Source: Oscillospiraceae bacterium (lineage in GTDB: Bacteria; Bacillota; Clostridia; Oscillospirales; Ruminococcaceae). From it: a DNA stretch of 43,521 nucleotides. Both the position numbers and the translations under genes were made by a program. Positions 24,300 to 32,279 of this stretch are shown piece after piece. Below the pieces are notes generated by a model. That model was given only the letters and a program-made list of their open reading frames with translations. It did no database searches and was not told the DNA's origin. The stretch is taken from contig JAHZHS010000003.1 of NCBI GenBank assembly GCA_019420135.1, positions 1,824 through 45,344 of the forward strand. Direction: 5' to 3'. Positions within the stretch are counted from its first letter, which is position 1. Every line of letters begins with the position of its first letter.

Positions 24300-25538
24300 G
24301 TGCTGCATTGCAAAGCATTCTGCCGCCGTGGAGCCGGGCTGGTCCTGGCGGCGGCCCTGGCCCTCACCGGCTGCACCGCCGGGCTGGGCAGCGACCCCAC
24401 CGTGGAGACCGACCCCGCCGCCACCCCCGAGGCCGCCCCGGTGCTGGTGCCGGAAAATCAGGAGGACGTGACCTATACCTGGATGGGGGACATGACCGAG
24501 GAGGACGGCCTCTCCGAGGGAGTCATGAGCGCCATTCTGGAGCCCACCGGCCCCCAGATGGACAGGCAGACCGCCGCCAACAACGCCGCCTCCCTGCTGG
24601 CCAGTGCGGGCTATTCCCCCGAGACGCTGGAGGACCCCGATGCCCAGCTGGTGCTGGGGCTGTTCTCCCGGCAGTATCTCACCTCCGTGGTAGATACCAT
24701 GTCCTACGGCAGCTACGACCAGCTGTGGCCGGATGTGGACGCCCTCTATGTGGCCACCTACATTGTAAGCGACGGGCCCTACTCGGTGGGGTGCATGTTC
24801 GACGCCATCACCGGCAAGGCCTATCTGATCACCTGCAGCCTGTTCACTGGCCTGTCCAACAATCCCTTCTATCCCCACAATACCCAGCTGGAGGATATCG
24901 CCGCCCAGATGACCAACCTGAGCCAGGAGACGCTGGACCTGGTGGAACCTGCCTATGAAGCGGCGGTGACCGCCGCCAACGCCATCGACCCCGCCGCCTT
25001 TGTGGAGCAGCTCATGCCCCAGCTGGGCTGGCAGGTGGAAACGATGGATTCCTGCACCAGCTCCCCCTGGCCGGACACCTTTGCCCAGTACTGGAAGCAG
25101 AGCATGGGTGGGCGGCTGAACTGGCAGTGGCTGGACGATCTGCGCTTCACCACCCAGGACGGCAGCCGCTGGGTGGCCTGCTACGACACGGCCTACGACC
25201 GTCTGCTGACCCTGGTCTGCCTGGGACAGGAGGGTTCCGTCCCGGAGGGCTATGTCATGGAACGGAACTACGGCCGGTATCAGCTGACCGAGGGTGCCCC
25301 CGTGCCCGGGGACAGCTCCAGCAGTTATCTGCTTCAGGGTTCCGACGGGGTCTGGTATCCTGTGACTTTCCTGAACGGGGACGACTACGACGCCTTTTTG
25401 CAGGACACCGACTTCCACGCCGCCAATTATCTGGACACCATGGGCTGGCTGGCCCCCGGGGAGGAGTATTATTCCTACATTCCTCTGTCCGACGGGTTCC
25501 CCCTGGCCTCCGGCGAAACCACCGAGGCCGCCGGGTAA
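24300..25538 (+). CDS. Hypothetical lipoprotein linked to a two-component system
   Basis: This 412-residue protein has a lipoprotein signal: RRGAGLVLAAALALTGCTAG, with lipobox LTGC (cysteine ~24), so it should be anchored to the outer face of the membrane. A low-complexity spacer (DPAATPEAAPVLVPEN) follows. The mature part has an N-terminal half rich in D and E and a C-terminal half with repeated aromatic positions (GVWYPVTFLNGDDYDAFL). I do not recognise a family. The GTG start at 24300 has AGGAAGGAG nine bases upstream. It sits behind the kinase gene in the same direction and could be the accessory sensor or a target of the system. A terminator follows at 25605. Confidence 0.75.
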   Translation: MLHCKAFCRRGAGLVLAAALALTGCTAGLGSDPTVETDPAATPEAAPVLVPENQEDVTYTWMGDMTEEDGLSEGVMSAILEPTGPQMDRQTAANNAASLLASAGYSPETLEDPDAQLVLGLFSRQYLTSVVDTMSYGSYDQLWPDVDALYVATYIVSDGPYSVGCMFDAITGKAYLITCSLFTGLSNNPFYPHNTQLEDIAAQMTNLSQETLDLVEPAYEAAVTAANAIDPAAFVEQLMPQLGWQVETMDSCTSSPWPDTFAQYWKQSMGGRLNWQWLDDLRFTTQDGSRWVACYDTAYDRLLTLVCLGQEGSVPEGYVMERNYGRYQLTEGAPVPGDSSSSYLLQGSDGVWYPVTFLNGDDYDAFLQDTDFHAANYLDTMGWLAPGEEYYSYIPLSDGFPLASGETTEAAG

Positions 25539-25604
25539 GGCGGGCACTGTTTTCCCTCCGCCCGCCGTCCGGCCTCCGTCCCAACGCTTCTGTCCAAATT
25601 TCCA

Positions 25605-25636
25605 GCGCTCCGCCCTTTCCGGGCGGGGCGTTTTTT
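25605..25636 (+). terminator. Intrinsic terminator after the two-component/lipoprotein operon
   Basis: CGCTCCGCCC (25606-25615) pairs with GGGCGGGGCG (25621-25630) around a 5-base loop, with one G-U pair, followed by six T (25631-25636). Confidence 0.88.
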
Positions 25637-25693
25637 GTGTGGGGGCAGCGGGTGGGAGGATGTGGGGACATGTGCGCTTTTGTGCCGGGGAGG

Positions 25694-25722
25694 TTGCTTT
25701 TTTGGGCGGGGGCGGGTATGAT
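25694..25722 (+). promoter_or_regulatory. Promoter of the glycerate kinase gene
   Basis: TTGCTT (25694-25699), a 17-base spacer and TATGAT (25717-25722) lie about 57 bases upstream of the chosen start and after the previous terminator. Confidence 0.65.
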
Positions 25723-25778
25723 GAGACATAGGTAATGTACTGCCCGCCGTGGCATCCATGAAAGGAGCGTTGTCTCAC

Positions 25779-26921
25779 TTGCGCAAGATCATCCTGATCC
25801 CCGATTCCTTCAAAGGGTCGCTGTCCTCCACCGAGGTATGCGCCATTCTGGGGGAGGTATTTTCCCAACATTTTCCCGATGCCGAGCTGGTGCGGGTGCC
25901 CCTGGCCGACGGGGGCGAGGGCAGCGCGGCTGCCTTTCTGGCCGCGGCGGGGGGCGAGATGCGCACCGTCCGGGTGCAGGGCCCCTACGGCGAGGAAGTC
26001 CGCGCCTCCTACGCCTTATTGCCCGGGAAACACACCGCCGTCATTGAGATGGCGGCCTGTGCGGGGCTGCCCCTGGCCCAGGCGGCGGGACGGCTGGAAC
26101 CGGGGCGGGCCTCCACCTACGGCGTGGGCCAGATGATCCTGGACGCCTTGCAGATCGGCTGCCGGGAGATCCTCCTCTGTCTGGGAGGCAGCGCCACCAA
26201 CGACGGCGGCGCGGGCTGTGCGGCGGCTCTGGGGGTGCGGTTTCTCGATTCCAGCGGCCGCAGCTTTGTGCCGGTGGGGGATACCCTGCAGAACATCGCC
26301 CACATCGACCTGCTGGGCCGGGCTCCGGTGCTGGCCGGGGCCAATCTGAAAGTATTGTGCGACATCAAGAACCCCCTCTGCGGGCCGCAGGGCGCTGCGG
26401 CGGTCTTTGGCCCCCAGAAGGGCGCCACCCCCGAGGACGTGCTGCGGCTGGACGCGGGCCTTGCCCATCTGGCCGCCGTGGCCGAGGCCGACCTGGGCCT
26501 GGAGGTGACCAACCTCCCCGGGGCAGGAGCCGCGGGGGGCATGGGGGCCGGGGCCGTGGCCTTTCTGGGGGCCAGCCTCTGTCCCGGCATCGAAATGCTG
26601 CTGGATCTGGTGGGCTTTGACCGTCTTCTGGAGGGCGCCGACCTGGTGCTCACCGGGGAGGGCTCCATCGACGGCCAGACCGCCCAGGGCAAGGTGATCG
26701 CCGGAGTGGCCCGCCGGGCCAAGGCCGCCGGGGTGCCGGTGATCGCCTTCGGGGGCGTCATCGGGGAGGGGGCATGGGCCCTCTACGACATGGGGGTCAC
26801 CGCCATGGTGGCCGCCGACCGCGCCGCCCTGCCCTTTGCCCAGGCAGCGCCCCGGGCCGCCGCCGACCTGCGCCGCGCCGCCGAGGACGCCTGCCGCCTC
26901 ATGACTCTGGGGCTTTCCTGA
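25779..26921 (+). CDS. Glycerate kinase (GarK/GlxK family)
   Basis: This 380-residue enzyme phosphorylates glycerate with ATP, giving 2- or 3-phosphoglycerate that enters glycolysis. The N-terminus KIILIPDSFKGSLSSTEVC is the family signature (D-S-F-K-G), followed by VPLADGGEGSAAAF. ILLCLGGSATNDGGAG is the conserved phosphate loop region, and DLVLTGEGSIDGQTAQGKV is the late catalytic motif. The length matches the usual ~380. The frame is open from 25749, but no ribosome site precedes that ATG. AAAGGAG at 25761-25767 points to the TTG at 25779, which also begins at the conserved first strand. It is monocistronic by its own promoter. The symbol is left blank because garK and glxK cannot be told apart. 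Confidence 0.92.
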   Translation: MRKIILIPDSFKGSLSSTEVCAILGEVFSQHFPDAELVRVPLADGGEGSAAAFLAAAGGEMRTVRVQGPYGEEVRASYALLPGKHTAVIEMAACAGLPLAQAAGRLEPGRASTYGVGQMILDALQIGCREILLCLGGSATNDGGAGCAAALGVRFLDSSGRSFVPVGDTLQNIAHIDLLGRAPVLAGANLKVLCDIKNPLCGPQGAAAVFGPQKGATPEDVLRLDAGLAHLAAVAEADLGLEVTNLPGAGAAGGMGAGAVAFLGASLCPGIEMLLDLVGFDRLLEGADLVLTGEGSIDGQTAQGKVIAGVARRAKAAGVPVIAFGGVIGEGAWALYDMGVTAMVAADRAALPFAQAAPRAAADLRRAAEDACRLMTLGLS

Positions 26922-26990
26922 GGGCGGGGGAGGGCCCGGTCAGCCGGGTCTGTCCGGAATCCTTTGCAGAAATTTCCTTCCGGGGGATGG

Positions 26991-27019
26991 TTGCATCCCG
27001 CCGGGACGGATGCTATACT
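26991..27019 (+). promoter_or_regulatory. Strong promoter-like sequence ahead of the MATE gene
   Basis: TTGCAT (26991-26996), a 17-base spacer and TATACT (27014-27019) fit the sigma-A consensus. The predicted start near 27026 is only five bases before the terminator at 27031. Confidence 0.6.
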
Positions 27020-27030
27020 GTTTGCGCCGA

Positions 27031-27066
27031 GCCTGCGGGGACCATCCTGTCCCGGCAGGCTTTTTT
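27031..27066 (+). terminator. Intrinsic terminator between glycerate kinase and MATE genes
   Basis: GCCTGCGGGGAC (27031-27042) pairs with GTCCCGGCAGGC (27049-27060), a 12-bp stem with one mismatch and a 6-base loop, followed by six T. It stops glycerate kinase transcripts, but also lies right behind the 26991 promoter. Confidence 0.85.
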
Positions 27067-27131
27067 GTGCGGGGCGGGCAGGCCGGGGGAAAATTCTTGG
27101 CCCGGCGTATCCCGTCCGTATTATCTTTCCT

Positions 27132-27144
27132 TTGTATTATACAA
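27132..27144. promoter_or_regulatory. Perfect palindrome, possible repressor operator of the MATE gene
   Basis: TTGTAT, one central T, and ATACAA form a perfect 6-1-6 inverted repeat 27 bases before the MATE start. A weak promoter (TTGGCC 27097-27102, TATTAT 27119-27124) would place the RNA start inside it. MarR-type regulators of exporters use palindromes of this kind, but no regulator is encoded nearby. Confidence 0.45.
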
Positions 27145-27170
27145 TCTGTATAGAGAGGTTTGGGATCGTT

Positions 27171-28553
27171 ATGAAAAGCGGCAGACAGGATCTGGGCAAA
27201 GGGTCCATCCCAAAACTGGTGCTGGGTCTGGCGGTGCCCGCCATGATCGCCCAGTTCGTCAACGTGCTGTACAGTCTCATCGACCGTGTCTACATCGGCA
27301 ACATCCCCTTGGTGGGGGATCTGGCCCTGGCGGGCGTGGGGGTCTGCGGGCCCATCGTCACCCTGCTCAGCAGCTTCGGCACCCTGGTGGGGCTGGGCGG
27401 CTCCATCCTCATGGCCATCCGCATGGGGGAGGGCAACACCAACGCCGCCCGCAAGGTGCTGGCCAACTGTTTCCTCATGCTGGTGGGGCTGGCTGTCCTG
27501 CTCACCGCCGGGTTTCTCCTCTGCCGGGAACCCCTGCTCCGCTGCTTCGGCGCCAGCGACGCCACCTTCCCCTATGCCGACACCTACATGACCATCTACA
27601 CGGCGGGCACCTTCTTTGCCCTCATGGCGGTGGGGCTCAACTACTTCATCACCTGCCAGGGATACAGCACCGTGGGCATGGCTGCTGTCCTCATCGGCGC
27701 CGTGGCAAACATCGTCCTCGACCCGGTGTTCATCTTCGCCCTGAACATGGGGGTGGCCGGCGCCGCTGTGGCTACCGTCCTCTCCCAGTTTTTCAGCTGC
27801 GCGTTCAGCCTCTGGTTTCTCTTCCGCAAACCGCCCATCCGCATCGGTCTGGGCCGCCCCGATCTCTCCCTCATGCTGCGGGTGGCGGGAATGGGCTTCC
27901 CCCCCTTCCTCATCCTGGCCACCGACAGCATCATCCTCATCGCCATGAACGCCGTCCTCCAGTATTACGGCGGCCCCACCCAGGGCGATACCCTCATCGC
28001 CTGCGCCACCATCGTCCAGAGCTGCATGGCCCTCATCACCGGGCCCATGCTGGGCATCAGCAGCGGCACCCAGGCCATCCTCAGCTACAACTACGGCGCC
28101 TGCCAGAGTGACCGCGTCCGCCAGGCCGCCCGCTGCGTGCTGCGCATGTGCCTGGCTTTCACCGTCGTCATGTTCGCCCTGTTCCAGCTGCTGGCCGGGC
28201 AGATCGTCCGCATCTTCACCTCCGATGCCGCCCTGCTGGACCTGTCCGCCTGGGGACTGCGGGTCTTTACCCTGGGCATCATCCCCCTGGCCGTCCAGTA
28301 CGCCCGGGTGGACGGCCTCACCGCCCTGGCCCGCACCCGCACCTCCCTGGCCCTCTCCCTCTTCCGCAAGGGGGGCTTTGTGCTGCTGACCCTGGTATTG
28401 CCCGCCCTGTTCGGGGCACAGGCTGCCTTCTACGCCGAGCCCCTGGCCGACGTCATCTCCGCCTGTGTCAGCGGCGTCGTCTTTGTGCTGGTCTTCGAGC
28501 CCCAGCTGGCCCGCCGGGAATTCCACGGCACCGGCCATCTGCCGGGAGAATAG
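27171..28553 (+). CDS. MATE-family efflux transporter
   Basis: This 460-residue protein has about 12 membrane helices in two related halves, as in MATE exporters, which expel drugs or metabolites in exchange for Na+ or H+. Family features are the N-terminal LGKGSIPKLVLGLAVPAMIA and FVNVLYSLIDRVYIGNI, the PIVTLLSSFGTLVGLGGSIL segment, and the repeat-half LMLRVAGMGFPPFLILATDS with ISSGTQAILSYNYGA. The ATG at 27171 is chosen over the upstream open frame because homology begins there; GAGAGG lies 12 bases before it. The closest functional group cannot be named. The upstream palindrome suggests repression. A terminator with an embedded promoter follows. Confidence 0.92.
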   Translation: MKSGRQDLGKGSIPKLVLGLAVPAMIAQFVNVLYSLIDRVYIGNIPLVGDLALAGVGVCGPIVTLLSSFGTLVGLGGSILMAIRMGEGNTNAARKVLANCFLMLVGLAVLLTAGFLLCREPLLRCFGASDATFPYADTYMTIYTAGTFFALMAVGLNYFITCQGYSTVGMAAVLIGAVANIVLDPVFIFALNMGVAGAAVATVLSQFFSCAFSLWFLFRKPPIRIGLGRPDLSLMLRVAGMGFPPFLILATDSIILIAMNAVLQYYGGPTQGDTLIACATIVQSCMALITGPMLGISSGTQAILSYNYGACQSDRVRQAARCVLRMCLAFTVVMFALFQLLAGQIVRIFTSDAALLDLSAWGLRVFTLGIIPLAVQYARVDGLTALARTRTSLALSLFRKGGFVLLTLVLPALFGAQAAFYAEPLADVISACVSGVVFVLVFEPQLARREFHGTGHLPGE

Positions 28554-28640
28554 CCCTCCTTTCCCGGCATCTTCCCCCGCCGGGCGGGGGTTCATGGAAG
28601 ATTTTGCCGCTGCTGCGCCGGATTTTCTCTTTACCGGTTC

Positions 28641-28669
28641 TTTACGAATTCGACACATCGTGATATAAT
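28641..28669 (+). promoter_or_regulatory. Promoter of the LtaS-like/patatin operon
   Basis: TTTACG (28641-28646), a 17-base spacer and a perfect TATAAT (28664-28669) with extended -10 TGA before it. The expected RNA start (28675-28677) falls inside the first arm of the terminator at 28674. Confidence 0.78.
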
Positions 28670-28673
28670 AGTT

Positions 28674-28704
28674 GGGTGTTCGCTTTTGCGGGCACCCATT
28701 TTTT
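28674..28704 (+). terminator. Intrinsic terminator overlapping the transcription start of the LtaS-like gene
   Basis: GGGTGTTCGC (28674-28683) pairs with GCGGGCACCC (28688-28697), ten pairs with two G-U, loop TTTT, followed by six T (28699-28704). It ends MATE read-through. Confidence 0.8.
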
Positions 28705-28785
28705 GTACGTATACACAATTTTATGTGCGCCGCTTTGGCAGTTCTGCCCGGTGCGCCATCCATTCACCGCAAAGAGGAATGATCC

Positions 28786-30678
28786 ATGCAAACGCTCAAG
28801 ACCCGCATCCTTGACCGCACCTTCTGGCTGCAGACGGTGCTGCCCTGCCTGCTTGCCCTGGCGGCGGCCTTCATCGCCCGGTATCAGCTGGAACTGTCCG
28901 ACGGCGTCACCCCCGACTACATGGCCGGGCAGTGGCCGGTGTTCGCCCCCCTCAACGCCCTCACCGCTTTCTGCCTGACGCTGGTCCTCTTCGCCCTGCT
29001 GGGCAAGTGGTCCCGGGCTACCGGCATCGCCGGGGCGCTGTTCACCGTGCTGTCCATCGCCAACTACTACACCCGGGACCTCCACGGTTCCGCCCTCATG
29101 CCCCAGGATGTGCTCAACATCGGCACCGCGGCGGAGGTCATGGGCAGCTACACCCTGCGCATCAACCAGACCGTCATCACCCTGGTTCTGCTCTATCTGC
29201 CGGTGCTGGCCATGGCCGCTTTGCAGGCCTGGCTGGTCCGCCCCCGCAAGGGCGTAAAAATCAGCTGGAAGCGCCGGGGCATCCGCTGGGCCGCCAGTGT
29301 GGTCTGCGCGGCGTTGATCCTCTACATCGGCTATTTCAGCCCCAACCCCATCAAGCCCAAGGCCACCTACGGCTGGGCCTGGCAGGAGACCTACTACAAA
29401 TACGGCTATCTGGCCGGCACCATCGAGGCGGCCTCCCTGCTGGTGGACCCCATCCTCATGCCGGACGGCTACTCCGACGTGGCGGCGGCGGATGCCGCCG
29501 CCCGGGCGGACAACTACCAGCGCACCGCCGCCCAGGTGGAGGAGGACGAGTATCCCGACGTCATCCTCATCCTGTCCGAGAGTTTCTATGACCCGTCCCT
29601 CGTCACCGACCTGCAGGCCGATGTGGAGTACATGTCCACCATCAAAAACCTGCCCAACAGCATTCTGGGCCACACCGTCAGCCCCCATGTGGGCGGCGGC
29701 ACCAACTCCAGCGAGTACGAGATGCTGACCTCCAACTCCCTGATGCTCATGCCCAGCATCACCCCCTTCAACTGGCTGAACCTCCATGGCGCCAACAGTC
29801 TGGTCAGCTATCTGGAGGATCTGGGCTACGCCACCATGGCGGCCCATCCCTACACCAACTCCAACTACCGCCGGGATTCCGCCTGGCTGGCCCTGGGCTT
29901 TGACGAGACCCATTTCCGGGAGGACTTCCCCACCCAGGAATATTACGGCAACCGTCCCTACCAGACCGACTCGGCCACCTACAAGGACTTTGCGGCCCTG
30001 TACGAGGCCATGCCGGAGGATCAGCCCCGGTTCGGCTTCCTGGTGTCCATCCAGAGCCACGGCGACTACGACATGAACGACGCCTCCCTGGACCTGGTCC
30101 ATGCCGCCACCGACTACGGCGAGTACGACAGCGAGGTGGACGAGTATCTGTCCTGCATGTACATGAGCGACCAGGCCATCGCCGAGCTGTGCGACTACTT
30201 CACCCAGGTCTACCAGGAGAGCGGCCGCAAGGTCATCGTGGCCATGGCGGGAGACCATGCCCCCAGCTTCATCGACCACATCGCCGACCAGAGCATCCCC
30301 GAAAACGACCTCCAGATCCTGGAGCGCAGCACCCCCTATTTCATCTGGGCCAACTATCCCCTGGAGAACGCGGGCTACGTCAACGAGAAGGACTCTCTCA
30401 ACCGGATGGACCTGTGCGACCTGGCTCCCACCCTGGTGGAGCAGGCGGGGCTGCCCCTGTCGCCCTTCTATCGGTATCTGCTGGCCATGAAGCAGGAGGT
30501 GGCGGTGCAGACCGCTGGCAACGACTACATGGCCGCCGACGGCACCACCCATACCTATGGGGAGAATTCCGAAAACGACGCCTGGATGAGCGGATATTTC
30601 TATCTGGAGTACAACAACATCGGGGCCAAGGCCAGCAGCAACAGCGGCCTGTTTGCCCCCCTGGTCCCCGCAGCGTGA
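28786..30678 (+). CDS. LTA-synthase-family protein (membrane sulfatase fold)
   Basis: This 630-residue protein has five N-terminal membrane helices (up to residue ~190: TVLPCLLALAAAFIARY, LTAFCLTLVLFALLGKW, TLVLLYLPVLAMAALQAWLV, ASVVCAALILYIGYF) and a large extracellular sulfatase-fold domain. The latter has DVILILSESFYDP (metal-binding E at ~265), GGGTNSSEYEMLTSNS (T at ~305, matching the phosphorylated catalytic threonine) and MAGDHAPSF (metal ligands D-H at ~490). Enzymes of this family transfer glycerol phosphate from phosphatidylglycerol to a glycolipid or polysaccharide. It could make lipoteichoic acid or decorate the operon's glycan. AAAGAGGAA precedes ATG 28786. It is followed 21 bases later by a patatin gene. 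Confidence 0.88.
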   Translation: MQTLKTRILDRTFWLQTVLPCLLALAAAFIARYQLELSDGVTPDYMAGQWPVFAPLNALTAFCLTLVLFALLGKWSRATGIAGALFTVLSIANYYTRDLHGSALMPQDVLNIGTAAEVMGSYTLRINQTVITLVLLYLPVLAMAALQAWLVRPRKGVKISWKRRGIRWAASVVCAALILYIGYFSPNPIKPKATYGWAWQETYYKYGYLAGTIEAASLLVDPILMPDGYSDVAAADAAARADNYQRTAAQVEEDEYPDVILILSESFYDPSLVTDLQADVEYMSTIKNLPNSILGHTVSPHVGGGTNSSEYEMLTSNSLMLMPSITPFNWLNLHGANSLVSYLEDLGYATMAAHPYTNSNYRRDSAWLALGFDETHFREDFPTQEYYGNRPYQTDSATYKDFAALYEAMPEDQPRFGFLVSIQSHGDYDMNDASLDLVHAATDYGEYDSEVDEYLSCMYMSDQAIAELCDYFTQVYQESGRKVIVAMAGDHAPSFIDHIADQSIPENDLQILERSTPYFIWANYPLENAGYVNEKDSLNRMDLCDLAPTLVEQAGLPLSPFYRYLLAMKQEVAVQTAGNDYMAADGTTHTYGENSENDAWMSGYFYLEYNNIGAKASSNSGLFAPLVPAA

Positions 30679-30699
30679 CGGGGAGGAAAGCGTGAGGAT

Positions 30700-31554
30700 A
30701 TGGAGCAGAAACTAGGTCTGGTGCTGGAAGGCGGCGCCATGCGGGGCCTGTACACCGCCGGTGTGCTGGACGCCTTTCTGGAATCGGGCATTCATGTGGA
30801 CGGGGTCATCGGCGTGTCCGCCGGGACGGTGCACGGGGTGTCCTACCTGTCGGGCCAGCACGGGCGCAGCATCCGCTACTATGAAAAATACCGCTGTGAC
30901 AAGCGGTTCATGGGACTGTATCCCCTTTTGACCACCGGGGACATTGTGGACAAGAAGTTTTGCTACCACGACATTCCCTGGGAGCTGGACCCCTTTGACG
31001 ACGATGCCTTCCAGGCGTCGGGAGTGCCCTTCTACGTGACCTGCACCAACGTGGAGACGGGCAAGGCGGAGTACATCCTCTGCGAATCCCTGCGCCCCGA
31101 GAAGAACATGGAATTTCTGCGGGCGGGGGCATCCATGCCCCTGGTCTCCCACATTGTGGAGGTGGAGGGCCGCAAGCTGCTGGACGGCGGCGTGGCCGAC
31201 AGCATTCCTCTGGCCGCCTTCCGCCGGATGGGCTACCGCAAGAACATCGTGGTGCTGACCCGGGCGGCGGGTTACCGCAAAAAGCCGGCGGCTATGCTGC
31301 CCTTCCAGCTGATGTACCACAACTATCCCAGGTTTGTGGAGGCCATGGCCCACCGCCATGAGGTCTACAACGCCGAGCTGGCCGCCGTGGAGCAGGGCGT
31401 GGCCGACGGGGACGTCTTTGTGCTGCGGCCCAGCGTGGATCTGGAAGTCTCCCGCACCGAGCACAGCGTCAAAAAGCTGCGGGACCTCTACGAGCTGGGC
31501 CGGGCCGATACCCTCTCCCGGCTGGGCGAACTCCGCCGCTTCTGCGCAAAGTAA
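30700..31554 (+). CDS. Patatin-like phospholipase
   Basis: This 284-residue serine lipase has the oxyanion-hole motif GGAMRG (11-16), the nucleophile elbow GVSAG (S40) and the catalytic aspartate in LLDGGVADSIPL (D162), i.e. the Ser-Asp dyad of patatins and RssA-type proteins. It probably deacylates a phospholipid or lysophospholipid in the cytosol; no signal peptide is present. It is in one operon with the LtaS-like synthase, which consumes phosphatidylglycerol and releases diacylglycerol, so a lipid-recycling link is plausible but not shown. GGGAGGAAAG lies upstream of ATG 30700. Its exact substrate is unknown. Confidence 0.9.
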   Translation: MEQKLGLVLEGGAMRGLYTAGVLDAFLESGIHVDGVIGVSAGTVHGVSYLSGQHGRSIRYYEKYRCDKRFMGLYPLLTTGDIVDKKFCYHDIPWELDPFDDDAFQASGVPFYVTCTNVETGKAEYILCESLRPEKNMEFLRAGASMPLVSHIVEVEGRKLLDGGVADSIPLAAFRRMGYRKNIVVLTRAAGYRKKPAAMLPFQLMYHNYPRFVEAMAHRHEVYNAELAAVEQGVADGDVFVLRPSVDLEVSRTEHSVKKLRDLYELGRADTLSRLGELRRFCAK

Positions 31555-31567
31555 GGAAGTCCACAGC

Positions 31568-31596
31568 TTGCGCTTTTGCCCGCTGTGTGCTACAAT
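31568..31596 (+). promoter_or_regulatory. Promoter of a candidate small RNA
   Basis: TTGCGC (31568-31573), a 17-base spacer and TACAAT (31591-31596) lie 13 bases after the patatin stop. No reading frame of quality follows for 1.1 kb. Confidence 0.65.
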
Positions 31597-31602
31597 ATCG
31601 GG

Positions 31603-31763
31603 CGGACGATCGGTCTTTCCCGCGTTTTGCGGTTCGTTGCCCGCAGTACGCCTCCTCGGCGGCGGTGGCACTCTGCCATGCCGCCACGCGGCGGGAAAGA
31701 TCTTTCCGTTTACCATGACCGGCGGGCGCGCCGCGGGGGAAACCTCTGCGGCGCGCCCGTTTT
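31603..31763 (+). ncRNA. Candidate structured small RNA of ~160 nt, class unknown
   Basis: The predicted transcript from the 31568 promoter begins near 31603. TCTTTCCCGC (31614-31623) pairs with GCGGGAAAGA (31691-31700), a 10-bp closing stem. It encloses two hairpins: GCGG/CCGC within GCGT/ACGC (about 31621-31650), and GGCGGC..TGGCA with TGCCA.GCCGCC (about 31657-31685). It ends with CGGGCGCGCCGC (31723-31734) / GCGGCGCGCCCG (31748-31759) and TTTT, a terminator of 12 perfect pairs with a short U-run. I found no match to tmRNA, RNase P RNA, SRP RNA or the riboswitches I know. 6S RNA fits in size and closing stem but not clearly in the central bubble. The 31764-32279 stretch beyond it holds two palindromes and no gene. 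Confidence 0.55.
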
Positions 31764-31921
31764 GGGTTTGGGGCGGGAGTTTGACCGGTTTTGTAAGGTT
31801 TTGCCCGGTGGGGCAGGAGAGCGGCCGGTTTTCAGGTCCGTTTCATTTAACATTCTGATTCGGAAACCCGTTGTGTGGTTGGGTACGACGCTTCGGGAAT
31901 TCATTTCCTATTGGCAGACTA

Positions 31922-31947
31922 CCGCTTTTTGACCGGTCAAAAAGCGG
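31922..31947. repeat. Perfect 26-bp palindrome in non-coding DNA
   Basis: The half-site CCGCTTTTTGACC (31922-31934) is followed directly by its exact reverse complement with no spacer. As DNA it is a symmetric protein site of unusual length. As RNA it would be a stem with no proper loop. Confidence 0.9.
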
Positions 31948-31986
31948 CGGAAAAACCCGCCCCTAGTTCCGACGCGGGGGGCACGG

Positions 31987-32012
31987 CTCAAGGGGCCTGC
32001 GGGCCCCTTGAG
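31987..32012. repeat. Perfect 11-bp inverted repeat
   Basis: CTCAAGGGGCC (31987-31997) and GGCCCCTTGAG (32002-32012) enclose TGCG. No U-run follows, so it is not an ordinary terminator. Confidence 0.85.
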
Positions 32013-32279
32013 AAACCCCGGGGCTCTAATGTTGTCCGGCCGGAAATTGCCTCCTTTCTCCTGCGGAACACCTTCGGCAGGGTTTTCTGGCCCAGGCGCC
32101 GCAAGGCCCGCCCCCGGCCTCCCATATTTATGCGGCGGCCCGCTCCCGCAGGCCGCCGCCTGAGGGCGGGGCTTTTTCCTTTTCCTTCGGGCCGCAAATC
32201 CTCCCGGACCGCTGCCTGGGGACAGGGGTATTCCTTCTCCCGCCGCCGTTGCGTGCCCTCCCTTTCCGACTTTCTTCCT

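Noticed and set aside
31603..31763. Cobalamin riboswitch, tmRNA, SRP RNA or RNase P RNA
   Set aside because: The conserved boxes of these RNAs are absent, and a terminator ends the transcript far from any gene.
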